A model generated the notes under the pieces. That model was not told the origin of the DNA, did no database searches, and was given only the letters and a program-made list of their open reading frames with translations. A stretch of DNA of 64,000 nt from Flectobacillus roseus. Its GTDB lineage: Bacteria; Bacteroidota; Bacteroidia; Cytophagales; Spirosomataceae. The stretch lies in assembly GCF_030056665.1 (NCBI RefSeq), contig NZ_JASHIG010000004.1, one strand, 5' to 3'. Below, piece after piece: positions 46,288-55,637 of this stretch. The stretch's first letter is position 1; the number at the start of each line of letters is the position of its first letter. The position numbers and the translations under genes are program-made.

Positions 46288-47533
46288 CTACAAACTTTAT
46301 TTCGACTCTTCGATTTACAGCTCGTTCACTTTCGCTTCCCATTTTCACTAGCGGTTTTGTACCTCCATATCCTTTGGTATTGATTCGTGTAGGACTTACC
46401 CCGTACTTTATCAGATAATCTCTACAAGTATTTACACGTTCGATTGAAAGTTTAAAATTATCCTCAGCATCTCCAGATACATCCGTATGTCCCTCAAGAA
46501 GAATTTTCAACTGCTTATTCTTCAAAAGAATCATCACTAATTCATCTAATTCTTGATAGGAAGCCGTTTGTAGTTCTGACAATCCCAACTTAAATAATAT
46601 TTTTTCGAGTCTTATACTTTCCTTTTTTGTGGCTGCATCAAGTATTTCCTTTTCTCTTTTTTCATTGATGATAATCCTTGGCTTTTTATTTTCTTTCGCG
46701 TTACACCCCGCAATATCTGTTACAATGCCAAATCTGAGTGTATCTATCTTTGTTACTTTAGGTCTATACTCACCATCCTTAAATATCGAGATACCATCTC
46801 TCATGACAAACATCGAAACATTTTGTTGTTTATCATTGGTAAACTCATACCAGTCGTTTACGGTAATTGTATTGAAAAAACCTTCCATATTTTTTGTTTC
46901 AAACAAATATGGTTTGCCTTCCATATTTACCTTATAGCTCGTATTCTTCTTATTCTCTTTGATTAAAACCTCAGACTTTTCATTGACATAAAAGTTGCAT
47001 CCTTCCAAGCAAGTAATTTTATTTCCTCCATCAATTCGATCTTTCGAGCTCCATAACACCTCTACATCGTTGTATCTTAAATCTATCCTTACCATGTATT
47101 TCATGGTAGTGGTGGCGAAGTATACTCTACCAAGAGCATCTGTTCCTCCCGAAATCCACCCTCCATCATTGTGGGAAGGAAGTTTCCATTTAGTGTACTT
47201 CCCTGATTTTGTTGATGGGCTAAACTCATAAACGGGTAATGAGATATCCTTATCGGCTTCTACAGCCAAAATCTTATTGTTAAATGTTTTGGTGATGGCA
47301 TTACAACGAAAGGGTAGGAGGGCTGTCATTTCAGCCTTGTCTGAATGATTATCAGTTGTACCTAATGACATTATTACCCCAGGCAGGGTTACAACATAAA
47401 TAATCTTATCACAGTTATTGGGTAGTGGCACATCAAAATCTCGATCATCTCGTCTGAGATTATCCTTCTGTGCCAAGGCTGTACTTATGTGAAAGAGTAA
47501 TACGAGGAGTATCAGCAAATGTTGGCGTTTCAT
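46283..47533 (-). CDS. OmpA-family outer membrane protein
   Basis: 416 aa. Signal peptide 1-21 (TALAQKD). Residues 30-290 are not recognised; they have repeated aromatic-ended strands and may be a propeller-like domain. The C-terminal OmpA/MotB domain (about 305-416) has LEGHTDVSGD and NRRVEIKF, which anchor the protein to peptidoglycan. Single gene. Different from the PD40-OmpA protein at 31860. Confidence 0.9.
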   Translation of the reverse strand: MKRQHLLILLVLLFHISTALAQKDNLRRDDRDFDVPLPNNCDKIIYVVTLPGVIMSLGTTDNHSDKAEMTALLPFRCNAITKTFNNKILAVEADKDISLPVYEFSPSTKSGKYTKWKLPSHNDGGWISGGTDALGRVYFATTTMKYMVRIDLRYNDVEVLWSSKDRIDGGNKITCLEGCNFYVNEKSEVLIKENKKNTSYKVNMEGKPYLFETKNMEGFFNTITVNDWYEFTNDKQQNVSMFVMRDGISIFKDGEYRPKVTKIDTLRFGIVTDIAGCNAKENKKPRIIINEKREKEILDAATKKESIRLEKILFKLGLSELQTASYQELDELVMILLKNKQLKILLEGHTDVSGDAEDNFKLSIERVNTCRDYLIKYGVSPTRINTKGYGGTKPLVKMGSESERAVNRRVEIKFVE

Positions 47534-47619
47534 AAACTTAAATAACTACTTTTCAGAAAAATCTAATATACAAAGTATCCTTCTAATTGTTTGATTTTCA
47601 CTACGTCAAATTTATGTAG

Positions 47620-47627
47620 TATCTTTG
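47620..47627 (+). promoter_or_regulatory. -7 box for ybeY
   Basis: Perfect TATCTTTG about 98 bases upstream of the ybeY ATG; TTTG at 47590 is 26 bases away, wider than usual. Confidence 0.35.
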
Positions 47628-47724
47628 TAGGCTTTTGCATCAAAGCTCGTACCAAATCGCTTTTACAAACAGCAAATCTTTTGCCTCTCCAATAATAATT
47701 TTTCCAAGGTAAATATTTATTGAC

Positions 47725-48156
47725 ATGATTACTTTCTTTAATGAGGATATCTCATTCAATTTAAAACATAAATTAAAGACCAAATCTTGGTTGAAAAAAG
47801 TAGCTGAATTAGAGGGATTTAGAATGGGTAATCTCAACTATATCTTTTGCTCAGACAACTATCTTCATCAAATAAATGTTGAGTATCTAGACCACGATAC
47901 ACTGACTGATATCATTACCTTCGACAACTCTGAGGAAGAGCAAACTATTGAAGGGGATATCTTTGTAAGCGTGGAACGCGTTCAAGATAATGCCAAAGAT
48001 TTGAGCGTACCATTCGATGATGAGATTCTTAGAGTACTAGCGCACGGACTTCTTCACTTGTGTGGTTATGATGACCATACCGACGAAGAAGAAGCAGAAA
48101 TGAGAGTTATCGAATCCAAGTATATTCAGCTATTTCGTACAGACTTTAGCAAATAG
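47725..48156 (+). CDS. ybeY: endoribonuclease YbeY
   Basis: Metal-dependent RNase in 16S rRNA 3'-end maturation and ribosome quality control. Zinc motif HGLLHLCGYDDH: the first two His are in the standard H-x3-H spacing, while the last one is one residue further than in GYDH forms. DTLTDIITFDN and GDIFVSVERV are also family motifs. 143 aa. No gene overlaps it; mnmG follows 186 bp downstream. Confidence 0.92.
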   Translation: MITFFNEDISFNLKHKLKTKSWLKKVAELEGFRMGNLNYIFCSDNYLHQINVEYLDHDTLTDIITFDNSEEEQTIEGDIFVSVERVQDNAKDLSVPFDDEILRVLAHGLLHLCGYDDHTDEEEAEMRVIESKYIQLFRTDFSK

Positions 48157-48171
48157 GTAGTTTTGAAAAAA

Positions 48172-48187
48172 GTCTCCACGTGGAACA
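48172..48187. promoter_or_regulatory. parS-like centromere site (candidate)
   Basis: GTCTCCACGTGGAACA matches the palindromic ParB-binding form TGTTCCACGTGGAACA at 13 of 16 positions, with the core CCACGTGGAACA intact. It lies between ybeY and mnmG, about 5 kb from the proposed oriC. parS sites are usually origin-proximal. Confidence 0.5.
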
Positions 48188-48341
48188 TTTACAAAAAATC
48201 ACTATCTCGATTTTCACGTTTCACAAAACATATACATTCCACATTTTGATTTTATTTTAACAAAACGTCATTAAATAAAATCTTAAAAGGAAAATTTATA
48301 CCAATCAGTAAGACAAACAATTAGTAAACAACATAAATAAG

Positions 48342-50204
48342 ATGCACAGTAACTATGATATAATAGTAGTTGGAGCTGGACATGCAGGATGCGAAGCTGC
48401 ACATGCTGCCGCAACTATGGGTTCCAAAGTGCTACTAATTACCATGAATATGAATACGATTGCCCAAATGTCATGTAACCCTGCAATGGGTGGTGTGGCA
48501 AAAGGACAAATCGTAAGAGAGGTAGATGCACTTGGTGGTATGTCAGGAATAATCTCTGACAAAACCATGATTCAATTTAGAATGCTAAATCGCTCTAAAG
48601 GTCCTGCTATGTGGTCGCCACGATGCCAGTCTGACCGTATGCGATTCGCTGAAGAGTGGAGATTGGCACTTGAAAGAAATTTGAATATAGATTTCTGGCA
48701 AGAAATGGTTTCAGGATTAATAGTGGAAAATAACCAAGTAGTTGGAGTAAAAACTCAACTTGGGATAGAATTCCGAGCAAAATCGGTGGTACTTACCAAT
48801 GGAACATTCTTAAATGGCTTAATCCATATTGGCGAAAAAAACTTTGGAGGCGGTAGAACTGCCGAAGGAAAAGCCACAGGTATAACTGAGCAATTAGTGG
48901 AACTTGGCTTTGAAGCTGGTCGAATGAAAACAGGTACTCCACCAAGAGTAGATGCTCGTAGTTTGGATTTTTCTAAAATGGAAGAACAAAAAGGTGACGA
49001 AAATCCTGCTAAATTTTCCTATTTAGATACAGAACCACTAAAAGAGCAAAGAAGCTGTTGGATTACTTACACCAATCAAGAAGTTCATGATGTCTTAAAA
49101 ACAGGTTTTGAAAAATCTCCAATGTTTGCTGGACGTATCAAAGGACTTGGTCCAAGATATTGTCCATCAGTAGAAGATAAAATTAACCGTTTTGCTGAAA
49201 AAGAACGCCACCAAATTTTTGTAGAACCAGAAGGTTGGAATACAGTGGAGGTTTATGTGAATGGTTTCTCAACTTCATTGCCAGAAGACGTACAATATGC
49301 AGCCTTGAAAAAAATACCAGGTTTTGAGAATGTAAGAATGTTCCGCCCAGGCTATGCGATTGAGTATGATTATTTCCCACCAACACAGCTAAAACAAACT
49401 TTAGAGACAAAATTGATTGGTAATTTATTTTTTGCTGGTCAAATCAATGGAACTACAGGTTATGAGGAAGCAGCGTGTCAAGGCTTGATGGCAGGTATCA
49501 ATGCCCACCAAAAAGCACATGATAAAGAAGAGTTCGTACTTTCTCGATCGGAGGCTTACATTGGTGTGCTAATCGACGACCTTATCAATAAAGGTACAGA
49601 AGAACCATACCGTATGTTTACATCTAGAGCTGAATACAGAACTTTACTTCGTCAAGATAATGCAGATATTCGATTGACGGAAAGAGGATATAATATTGGA
49701 TTAGCTTCAGATGAACGTTTACAAAAGGTAAAAGCAAAGAAAGAAACAACGGCACAACTTGTAAACGAGCTAAAACATAAAAAAGTAAAACCTGCTGAAG
49801 TTAACGAAAAACTGGAAGCCATCGGAACAGCTCCGCTCAAAGAGGGTACTTCATTATTGAATCTCTTAAGACGTCCGAACGTAACACTTGCAGAAATTAA
49901 AAATTTAAGTGATGAGATTTCTGAATACTTAGATCAGTATACAGAGGAAACGCTAGAACAAGCCGAAATCAATATAAAATACGAAAGCTATATTGAGAAG
50001 GAACAACAGATGGTAGACAAGATGCAAAAACTAGAAGATTTGGCCATTCCAGCAGATTTTGATTATGGCAAACTTTCAGCAATCTCAATTGAGGGAAGAC
50101 AAAAGTTAAGTAAAATCAGACCAGCAACAATCGGACAAGCCTCTAGAATAAGCGGTGTATCAGCATCAGATATTTCTGTACTAATGGTGTTCATGGGAAG
50201 ATAA
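48342..50204 (+). CDS. mnmG: tRNA uridine-5-carboxymethylaminomethyl modification enzyme MnmG (GidA)
   Basis: FAD protein that with MnmE makes cmnm5U34 in tRNAs. FAD motif GAGHAGCEAAHAAA (about 10-23), the MnmG stretch SCNPAMGGVAKGQIVREVDALGG, GTFLNGLIHIGEK, and GQINGTTGYEEAACQGLMAG. 620 aa, full length. gidA genes often sit beside oriC; here the nearest DnaA-box cluster is 3 kb downstream. Confidence 0.97.
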   Translation: MHSNYDIIVVGAGHAGCEAAHAAATMGSKVLLITMNMNTIAQMSCNPAMGGVAKGQIVREVDALGGMSGIISDKTMIQFRMLNRSKGPAMWSPRCQSDRMRFAEEWRLALERNLNIDFWQEMVSGLIVENNQVVGVKTQLGIEFRAKSVVLTNGTFLNGLIHIGEKNFGGGRTAEGKATGITEQLVELGFEAGRMKTGTPPRVDARSLDFSKMEEQKGDENPAKFSYLDTEPLKEQRSCWITYTNQEVHDVLKTGFEKSPMFAGRIKGLGPRYCPSVEDKINRFAEKERHQIFVEPEGWNTVEVYVNGFSTSLPEDVQYAALKKIPGFENVRMFRPGYAIEYDYFPPTQLKQTLETKLIGNLFFAGQINGTTGYEEAACQGLMAGINAHQKAHDKEEFVLSRSEAYIGVLIDDLINKGTEEPYRMFTSRAEYRTLLRQDNADIRLTERGYNIGLASDERLQKVKAKKETTAQLVNELKHKKVKPAEVNEKLEAIGTAPLKEGTSLLNLLRRPNVTLAEIKNLSDEISEYLDQYTEETLEQAEINIKYESYIEKEQQMVDKMQKLEDLAIPADFDYGKLSAISIEGRQKLSKIRPATIGQASRISGVSASDISVLMVFMGR

Positions 50205-50249
50205 GTTGACGAAACTTGCTTAACATTTATACCCTATAATAATACAATT

Positions 50250-50284
50250 AACAAAAGCCACTGTTTCCACGGTGGCTTTTGTTT
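50250..50284 (+). terminator. terminator after mnmG
   Basis: AACAAAAGCCAC (50250-50261) and GTGGCTTTTGTT (50272-50283) pair perfectly, followed by T5. Confidence 0.85.
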
Positions 50285-50467
50285 TTAAAACAGATTTAGA
50301 TTTTGTTCCAAGAATATAAAAGAAAATAAGAATCACGATCAAATTACATTCTTCCATTTATGAGGAGAAAAATATAGTTCAACACATTTTAGCCTCATCC
50401 ATTAATCCTACCCAAAGTATAAATAGACTTTTAGTATATTTGTCGTATCAACATAATCCAGAATACG

Positions 50468-51358
50468 ATGCAAGAATTACTAGAGAAGTGTCCAGTTTGT
50501 CAGCATACCCAAACCCAAAAATATATTACCTGTGAAGACTTCACTGTAAGTCATGAAAAATTTGATATTGTATCTTGTCAAAAATGTGGCTTCAAATTTA
50601 CCAATCCGAGACCAACAGCCAACACTATCGGGAAATACTATCAGTCCGAAAACTACATTTCGCATAGTAACACCTCGAAAGGAATCATTTCAAAAATCTA
50701 CCACCAAGTAAGAAAAATAACGCTTCAGCAAAAAGTAGATTTAATCAATAATCTCAACGAAGGAAAACAAGGGAGCCTACTCGATATCGGCTGTGGAACA
50801 GGAATGTTTTTGAATGCCGCAAAATCAAATGGATGGAAAGTTGCAGGAGTAGAGCCAAGCGATGGTGCTCGAACAATGGCAGAAGAAATAAATCAAATTT
50901 CTATTCCTTCAGAAATTCTTGGCTCGTATGAGAACCAACAATTTGACATCATCACAATGTGGCATGTGCTGGAGCATGTTCATTTACTGAACGAAACAGT
51001 AGAATTCTTAAAAGAAAAATCAACCCAAAAAGGGAAGGTAATTATTGCTGTTCCGAACCATGAATCTAAGGACGCACAAATCTATCAAGAGCACTGGGCA
51101 GCTTATGATGTGCCAAGACACTTGTATCATTTTTCGAGAAATAGCATTCAGCAGCTTTTCGAAAATCATGGATTCAAATTGAAAGAGCATTTGCCGATGA
51201 AATTTGATTCGTTCTATGTAAGTATGCTGTCGACAAAATACCAACAAGGAAATACCAACTACGTAGAATCATTTTTGAGTGGGCTCAAATCGAATAGGGT
51301 AGGAGCGAAGCAAAACAATAATTACTCAAGCATCATCTATATCTTCGAGAAAAAGTAG
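50468..51358 (+). CDS. class I SAM-dependent methyltransferase with zinc-ribbon N-terminus
   Basis: 296 aa. The N-terminus has two CxxC pairs (CPVC, CQKC; about residues 9-12 and 37-40), a zinc ribbon. SAM motif I LLDIGCGTGMF is near residue 117, then WHVLEHV and a C-terminal PNHESKDAQIYQEHWAAYDVPRHLYHF stretch, as in methyltransferase_23 proteins that act in polysaccharide or sugar modification. Substrate unknown. A hairpin ends the gene. Confidence 0.88.
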   Translation: MQELLEKCPVCQHTQTQKYITCEDFTVSHEKFDIVSCQKCGFKFTNPRPTANTIGKYYQSENYISHSNTSKGIISKIYHQVRKITLQQKVDLINNLNEGKQGSLLDIGCGTGMFLNAAKSNGWKVAGVEPSDGARTMAEEINQISIPSEILGSYENQQFDIITMWHVLEHVHLLNETVEFLKEKSTQKGKVIIAVPNHESKDAQIYQEHWAAYDVPRHLYHFSRNSIQQLFENHGFKLKEHLPMKFDSFYVSMLSTKYQQGNTNYVESFLSGLKSNRVGAKQNNNYSSIIYIFEKK

Positions 51359-51420
51359 TTTTCCACGTCATATTCTCTAATTTTCCCACAGATTTAATAC
51401 TTATTAACATATTTATCAAC

Positions 51421-51458
51421 ATCCCTCAGTGATTATATATTACTGAGGGATTATTTTT
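51421..51458 (+). terminator. terminator after methyltransferase gene
   Basis: ATCCCTCAGT (51421-51430) and ACTGAGGGAT (51442-51451) pair perfectly; a T-run follows. Confidence 0.8.
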
Positions 51459-51565
51459 GTTGATAATTATAAGTACTAAATACCTTATAGATAAACAATT
51501 TCAATATAATAGCAAAAGTTATACACATACGATTCTATTATCAACAAAGTTTTCAACATATTCAC

Positions 51566-53215
51566 ATGAAAGTAATTAACATAGTCTTGATAACTTTTCT
51601 AGGATTTCTATTCATAGAGGCGTTATTTAGTTGTGCGCAGGTTGTAGCTCCTACAGGAGGTAAAAAAGACACCCTGGCACCCAAATTAGTAATGAGTATT
51701 CCAGCTAATCAGTCTAAAAACTATAAAGGAAAAAGTATTGAGATTCAGTTTGATGAGTATATCAATGTGGATAACCTTCAACAGCAGCTATTAATAACAC
51801 CAAGCACAGAGCCCTTTTTCACCACAAAGGCAATGCCCAAAGGAGTACGAATCACGTTTGAAGACTCTTTTCAGCCAAATACGACCTATAGTTTCAATTT
51901 TAGAGAGGCCATCAAAGACATAACTGAAAGAAACCCAGCCAAAAACGTAAGAATTGTATTTAGTACTGGTGGGATAATCGATTCATTATCTATAGAAGGA
52001 AATGTAGAAGATATTGTCGAGAATAAGGGCTTGTTGGACGCAACCGTCGGAGTATACAGATATTCGGATACACTGAGAATCAATAAAATGAAACCCTACT
52101 ATTTTACAAAAACAGATAGTACAGGAAATTTCAAAATTGAAAACGTAGCAGCGGGTAAGTACAGAATCTATGCCATTACCGATGTTAATAGTAATCTCCT
52201 ATATGATGAAACAAAAGAAAAAATTGGCTTTATAACTGATACACTGGAACTTAATAAAAGTATTAGTGGACTAAAAATTAAGGTAGCCAAGGCAGATAAC
52301 TCACCAGTAAAAGTGAGCAAAACACGCACAACCTCCAACTATTACTTTATCGAACTGAATAAAGGTGCTAAGAAAATTGACATCAAGTTTGAAAATCCTC
52401 AGGATAGTATTCCTTATCAACTTGTGGAAAAGAATATGATACGTGTGTATAACTTGAAAAAAGTTAGTCAAGATACCATTAAGATTGCATTGACCGTGAC
52501 AGACTCACTAGATCGCAAGTTCGATTTCAAGCAAAAAATCAAGTTCAAAGCAAGAGGAAAAAAAGAAGATTCGTTTGTAGAAGAGTTCAGATATGAGGTA
52601 AGTCCACAGAATAATCAACAAGCTGATTTAAAAGAAGTTGGATATACCATCAAATTCAGTAAACCAATAGGTACATTCGATTGGAAAAAGATTAAAATTT
52701 TGAACGATACCCTCAAAAAGGTAGATATTCTAGAAAAACATTTTACATGGAATGTGGATAAGACAGAAGTATTGTTGAAAATCCCTGAAGCACCAAAACC
52801 AAAGGAGTTTTTGGCCCTTGAGATTCCCGTAAATACTTTTCAGTCGATAGAAGGTGATACCAATAAGATTGTCAAGCAGCTCAATCCGCTCCGAGATCCT
52901 GAAAATTATGGTTTGATAGAAGGACAAATCAACAATCCACAAGGAAAACAATGTATTGTGCAGATCTTAAATGATAAAAAAGAAGTTGTACGAGAACTTA
53001 TCCACACTAAAACAGGGAAATACACATTCGATTTCTTGACACCGGGGGTGTATTTGATACGATTAATTGTGGATACAAACAAAAACGGACGTTGGGATGC
53101 TGCAATTGTGGATAAAAACACCCCAGCAGAAGAAATTTTGCACATCAAAGACAAGATTAAGCTCAAACAGAACTTCGAACTATCAGGTTTTGACTTCAAA
53201 ATTGAGGATAAATAG
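51566..53215 (+). CDS. Ig-like (Big_5) domain lipoprotein
   Basis: 549 aa. Lipobox LFSC with Cys23 and the N-terminal AQVVAPTGGKKDTLAPKLV, a conserved opening of a Bacteroidota lipoprotein group. The Big_5/SbsA Ig-like domain covers about 35-135 (PANQSKNYKGKSIEIQFDEYI; FSTGG). A CarboxypepD-like domain (about 145-235, YRIYAITDVNSNLLYDE) and a similar C-terminal one (KTGKYTFDFLTPGVYLIRLIVDTNKNGRWD) follow. Role unknown, surface or periplasm. Its last 220 bp hold two perfect DnaA boxes. Confidence 0.88.
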   Translation: MKVINIVLITFLGFLFIEALFSCAQVVAPTGGKKDTLAPKLVMSIPANQSKNYKGKSIEIQFDEYINVDNLQQQLLITPSTEPFFTTKAMPKGVRITFEDSFQPNTTYSFNFREAIKDITERNPAKNVRIVFSTGGIIDSLSIEGNVEDIVENKGLLDATVGVYRYSDTLRINKMKPYYFTKTDSTGNFKIENVAAGKYRIYAITDVNSNLLYDETKEKIGFITDTLELNKSISGLKIKVAKADNSPVKVSKTRTTSNYYFIELNKGAKKIDIKFENPQDSIPYQLVEKNMIRVYNLKKVSQDTIKIALTVTDSLDRKFDFKQKIKFKARGKKEDSFVEEFRYEVSPQNNQQADLKEVGYTIKFSKPIGTFDWKKIKILNDTLKKVDILEKHFTWNVDKTEVLLKIPEAPKPKEFLALEIPVNTFQSIEGDTNKIVKQLNPLRDPENYGLIEGQINNPQGKQCIVQILNDKKEVVRELIHTKTGKYTFDFLTPGVYLIRLIVDTNKNGRWDAAIVDKNTPAEEILHIKDKIKLKQNFELSGFDFKIEDK

Positions 53216-53665
53216 ACACATTGTGGATAAGTGCTCTTTTTCGGTGTAAGACTGTATAAATCCTGTGGATAAATACCCATATTTTGGGTACAAAAATTGT
53301 GGAAAGATTTGGAGCGTTTGTGGAAAGAAAATGAGCCCAAATATCAACGTGCATAACTTCATGAGTTATACCATAGAAAAACGCCATTTATCCCCGAACA
53401 AACACACCCTTGAAAAAGCTCAACTTATCCACACAAGTAACCTGTGGATAAGTGGCATTTTTTGTTAATTAGCTGATAAACAATATTTTAATTGTATATA
53501 AATTAAATATTAAGTGTGTATAAAATTAAGGTTATTCACATCTTCTTGTGAAAATCTTTTTTCACGAAAGTAATCCACAAATCCACAGCATAATAAGCAT
53601 AATAGATATTCTTTCTTTTTAAAAAATTAAAAAAATAAATACTATATATATATATTATGTTGTGT
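53216..53665. other. probable chromosomal replication origin (oriC)
   Basis: Gene-free 490-bp region. Perfect DnaA boxes (TTATCCACA or reverse complement) at 53222, 53264, 53425 and 53443; near matches TTATTCACA at 53532, TAATCCACA at 53571, TTATCCCCG at 53388, and TGTGGAAAG at 53299 and 53319. An A/T-only stretch at 53618-53656 (TTTTTAAAAAATTAAAAAAA then alternating TA) fits a DNA-unwinding element beside the cluster. mnmG is 3 kb away. Eleven perfect boxes occur within 52998-56451 against eight that I found in the rest of the window. Confidence 0.75.
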
Positions 53666-53705
53666 TGAAAACTGAAATGAATGTCAAATCTTTAACGCCT
53701 AAAAT

Positions 53706-55541
53706 ATGAAAAGTGAAGTGTGTGTGTTAAATCGTCCTTTTTCCAAATTTCTTTTCTTTGCCTTTATCCTTTTCTTGGGAATATCACAGGCAAGTGGACA
53801 AGATGTGGAATTGGGTATTGAATATGTAAAAGCTGGGGAATACGAAAAAGCTAAAAGCATTTTTCAAAAGTTGGCTAAGAATAAGGACATCGCTGGAAGT
53901 ATTCATAAACCTTATCTTCAGACATTGTACAAATTGAAAGAAGTCGATGAAGCGGAGAAGTTTTTGAAAAAGCAAATTAAGTGGTCTGATGGAAATCCGT
54001 TTTATCTACTCGATTATGCACATTTGTTAGAGGAACAAAAGAAAAAAGAAGAAGCAGATAAACTTTATAATCAGATACTCGAAAAATGTAAAGTTACAGA
54101 TGAGTTAACGCTCAAAATGGTAAACGAATTGAGCAATTATCAACAGTATGATTGGGCTATTAACTTGATTGAGAAAAACAGGCTTTATTTTAAGGATATC
54201 AGCAAGTTTCCTCTTCAGGTAGGTAGATTGTACAAACTCGCTGGAAAACCTCAAGAAATGCTTGAGGAATACCTAAATTTTGGACGTGATATAGAAAACC
54301 GAGAAATACTTCAAGGGATGCTGCAAGATGAGCTTAGAGACGAAAACGATCAAGCGCTTTTAGAAAAGGTTTTGTACGCTAAAGTTCAGAAGTTTCCTGA
54401 AGATTCTTATTTCGTCGAAATGTTGATTTGGCATCTTACCCAAAAGAAAGAATTCTTCAAAGCATTTGTCCAAGCAAGGGCGCTAGACAAACGATTTAAG
54501 CGTGAAGGTGCCCAAGTAGCCGATTTGGGTTTTGTGGCGTACCAGAACAAAGATTTCAGTAGTGCAGGAAAGGTATTTGAATATTTGGTCAAGGAATATC
54601 CAAAGCATCAAAATTATCCGTTCTGGAGAAGAGTGTTGATCAATTCGAAAGAAGAGGTTGTAAAAAACACTTATCCTGTTAATCAGAGTGATATTAGAAT
54701 CTTGATTCAAGAATATACTAAACTTCTGAACGAATTGGGGATAAATCAAAGGACACTTGAGGCATTAAGGAGTAAAGGTCTTTTGTATGGCTTTTATCTG
54801 AACGAAAAAGATACTGCCGTAGCTGTGTTGGAAAGTGCAATAAAGTTATCCACAGGCAATAGGGAGTTTGTGGATAAGTGTAAACTCGACCTTGGCGATA
54901 TCTATGTACTGAAATCAGAACCTTGGGAAGCTACCTTACTTTATTCACAAGTGGAGAAATCTGAAAAGGATAGTCCGATGGGATATGAGGCCAAACTTCG
55001 AAACGCTAAATTGTCTTACTACAAAGGCGATTTTGAATTGGCAAAGGATGTGTTAGATATTCTAAAACAGGCTACAACTCGCGAAATTGCCAATGATGCC
55101 ATGAATTTAAGTCTTCTTATTCAAGACAATACAGGTATCGATACTACCGACCAAGCTTTAAAAGACTATGCCAATGTAGAACTGATGCTTTTTCAACATA
55201 GAAATGAAGAAGCTATGGCTGAAATGAAAAATTTGGTAATAAAACATAAAGGACATCCTCTCGAAGATGAATTTATGTATCTAATGGCAACTACATATTT
55301 GAAAGAAGGAAAGGTAGATGAGGCCATAGAAAAATTGGAAAAAATTGTGGAAAAGTTTCCAACAGACATACTAGGAGATGATGCTTTGTATATTTTGGCA
55401 AAGACTTATCAAGAAAAGAAAAATCAGCCTTCAAAGGCAATGAAGCTATATCAGGAATTACTCACAAAATACCCTGGTAGTATTTATGGTGCTGAAGCTC
55501 GAAAGAGATTTAGAAATTTGAGAGGTGATACAATAAATTAA
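53706..55541 (+). CDS. tetratricopeptide-repeat protein, exported
   Basis: 611 aa with a signal peptide (about 1-33, ending QASGQ). TPR-like helix pairs run through the protein: GIEYVKAGEYEKAKSIFQKLA, then many irregular repeats, and clear ones at the end (MATTYLKEGKVDEAIEKLEKIVEKFPT; ILAKTYQEKKNQPSKAMKLYQELLTKYPG). Likely a periplasmic scaffold; no enzyme motif. First gene after the presumed origin; two perfect DnaA boxes lie within it at 54846 and 54869. Confidence 0.88.
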   Translation: MKSEVCVLNRPFSKFLFFAFILFLGISQASGQDVELGIEYVKAGEYEKAKSIFQKLAKNKDIAGSIHKPYLQTLYKLKEVDEAEKFLKKQIKWSDGNPFYLLDYAHLLEEQKKKEEADKLYNQILEKCKVTDELTLKMVNELSNYQQYDWAINLIEKNRLYFKDISKFPLQVGRLYKLAGKPQEMLEEYLNFGRDIENREILQGMLQDELRDENDQALLEKVLYAKVQKFPEDSYFVEMLIWHLTQKKEFFKAFVQARALDKRFKREGAQVADLGFVAYQNKDFSSAGKVFEYLVKEYPKHQNYPFWRRVLINSKEEVVKNTYPVNQSDIRILIQEYTKLLNELGINQRTLEALRSKGLLYGFYLNEKDTAVAVLESAIKLSTGNREFVDKCKLDLGDIYVLKSEPWEATLLYSQVEKSEKDSPMGYEAKLRNAKLSYYKGDFELAKDVLDILKQATTREIANDAMNLSLLIQDNTGIDTTDQALKDYANVELMLFQHRNEEAMAEMKNLVIKHKGHPLEDEFMYLMATTYLKEGKVDEAIEKLEKIVEKFPTDILGDDALYILAKTYQEKKNQPSKAMKLYQELLTKYPGSIYGAEARKRFRNLRGDTIN

Positions 55542-55560
55542 ATAAAAATCACGTAATTAG

Positions 55561-55594
55561 GAGGTTCGTATACACATACGAGCCTCTTTTTTTT
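55561..55594 (+). terminator. terminator after TPR gene
   Basis: GAGGTTCGTAT and ATACGAGCCTC pair (one G-U) around ACAC, followed by eight T. Confidence 0.9.
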
Positions 55595-55637
55595 CCTCAA
55601 AAAACTTCCTAGAACCTAGTTTAATATCTTATCCACA

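Noticed and set aside
53265..53468. 67-aa reading frame inside the proposed origin
   Set aside because: It overlaps DnaA boxes and opposite-strand frames of equal length; no family resemblance.
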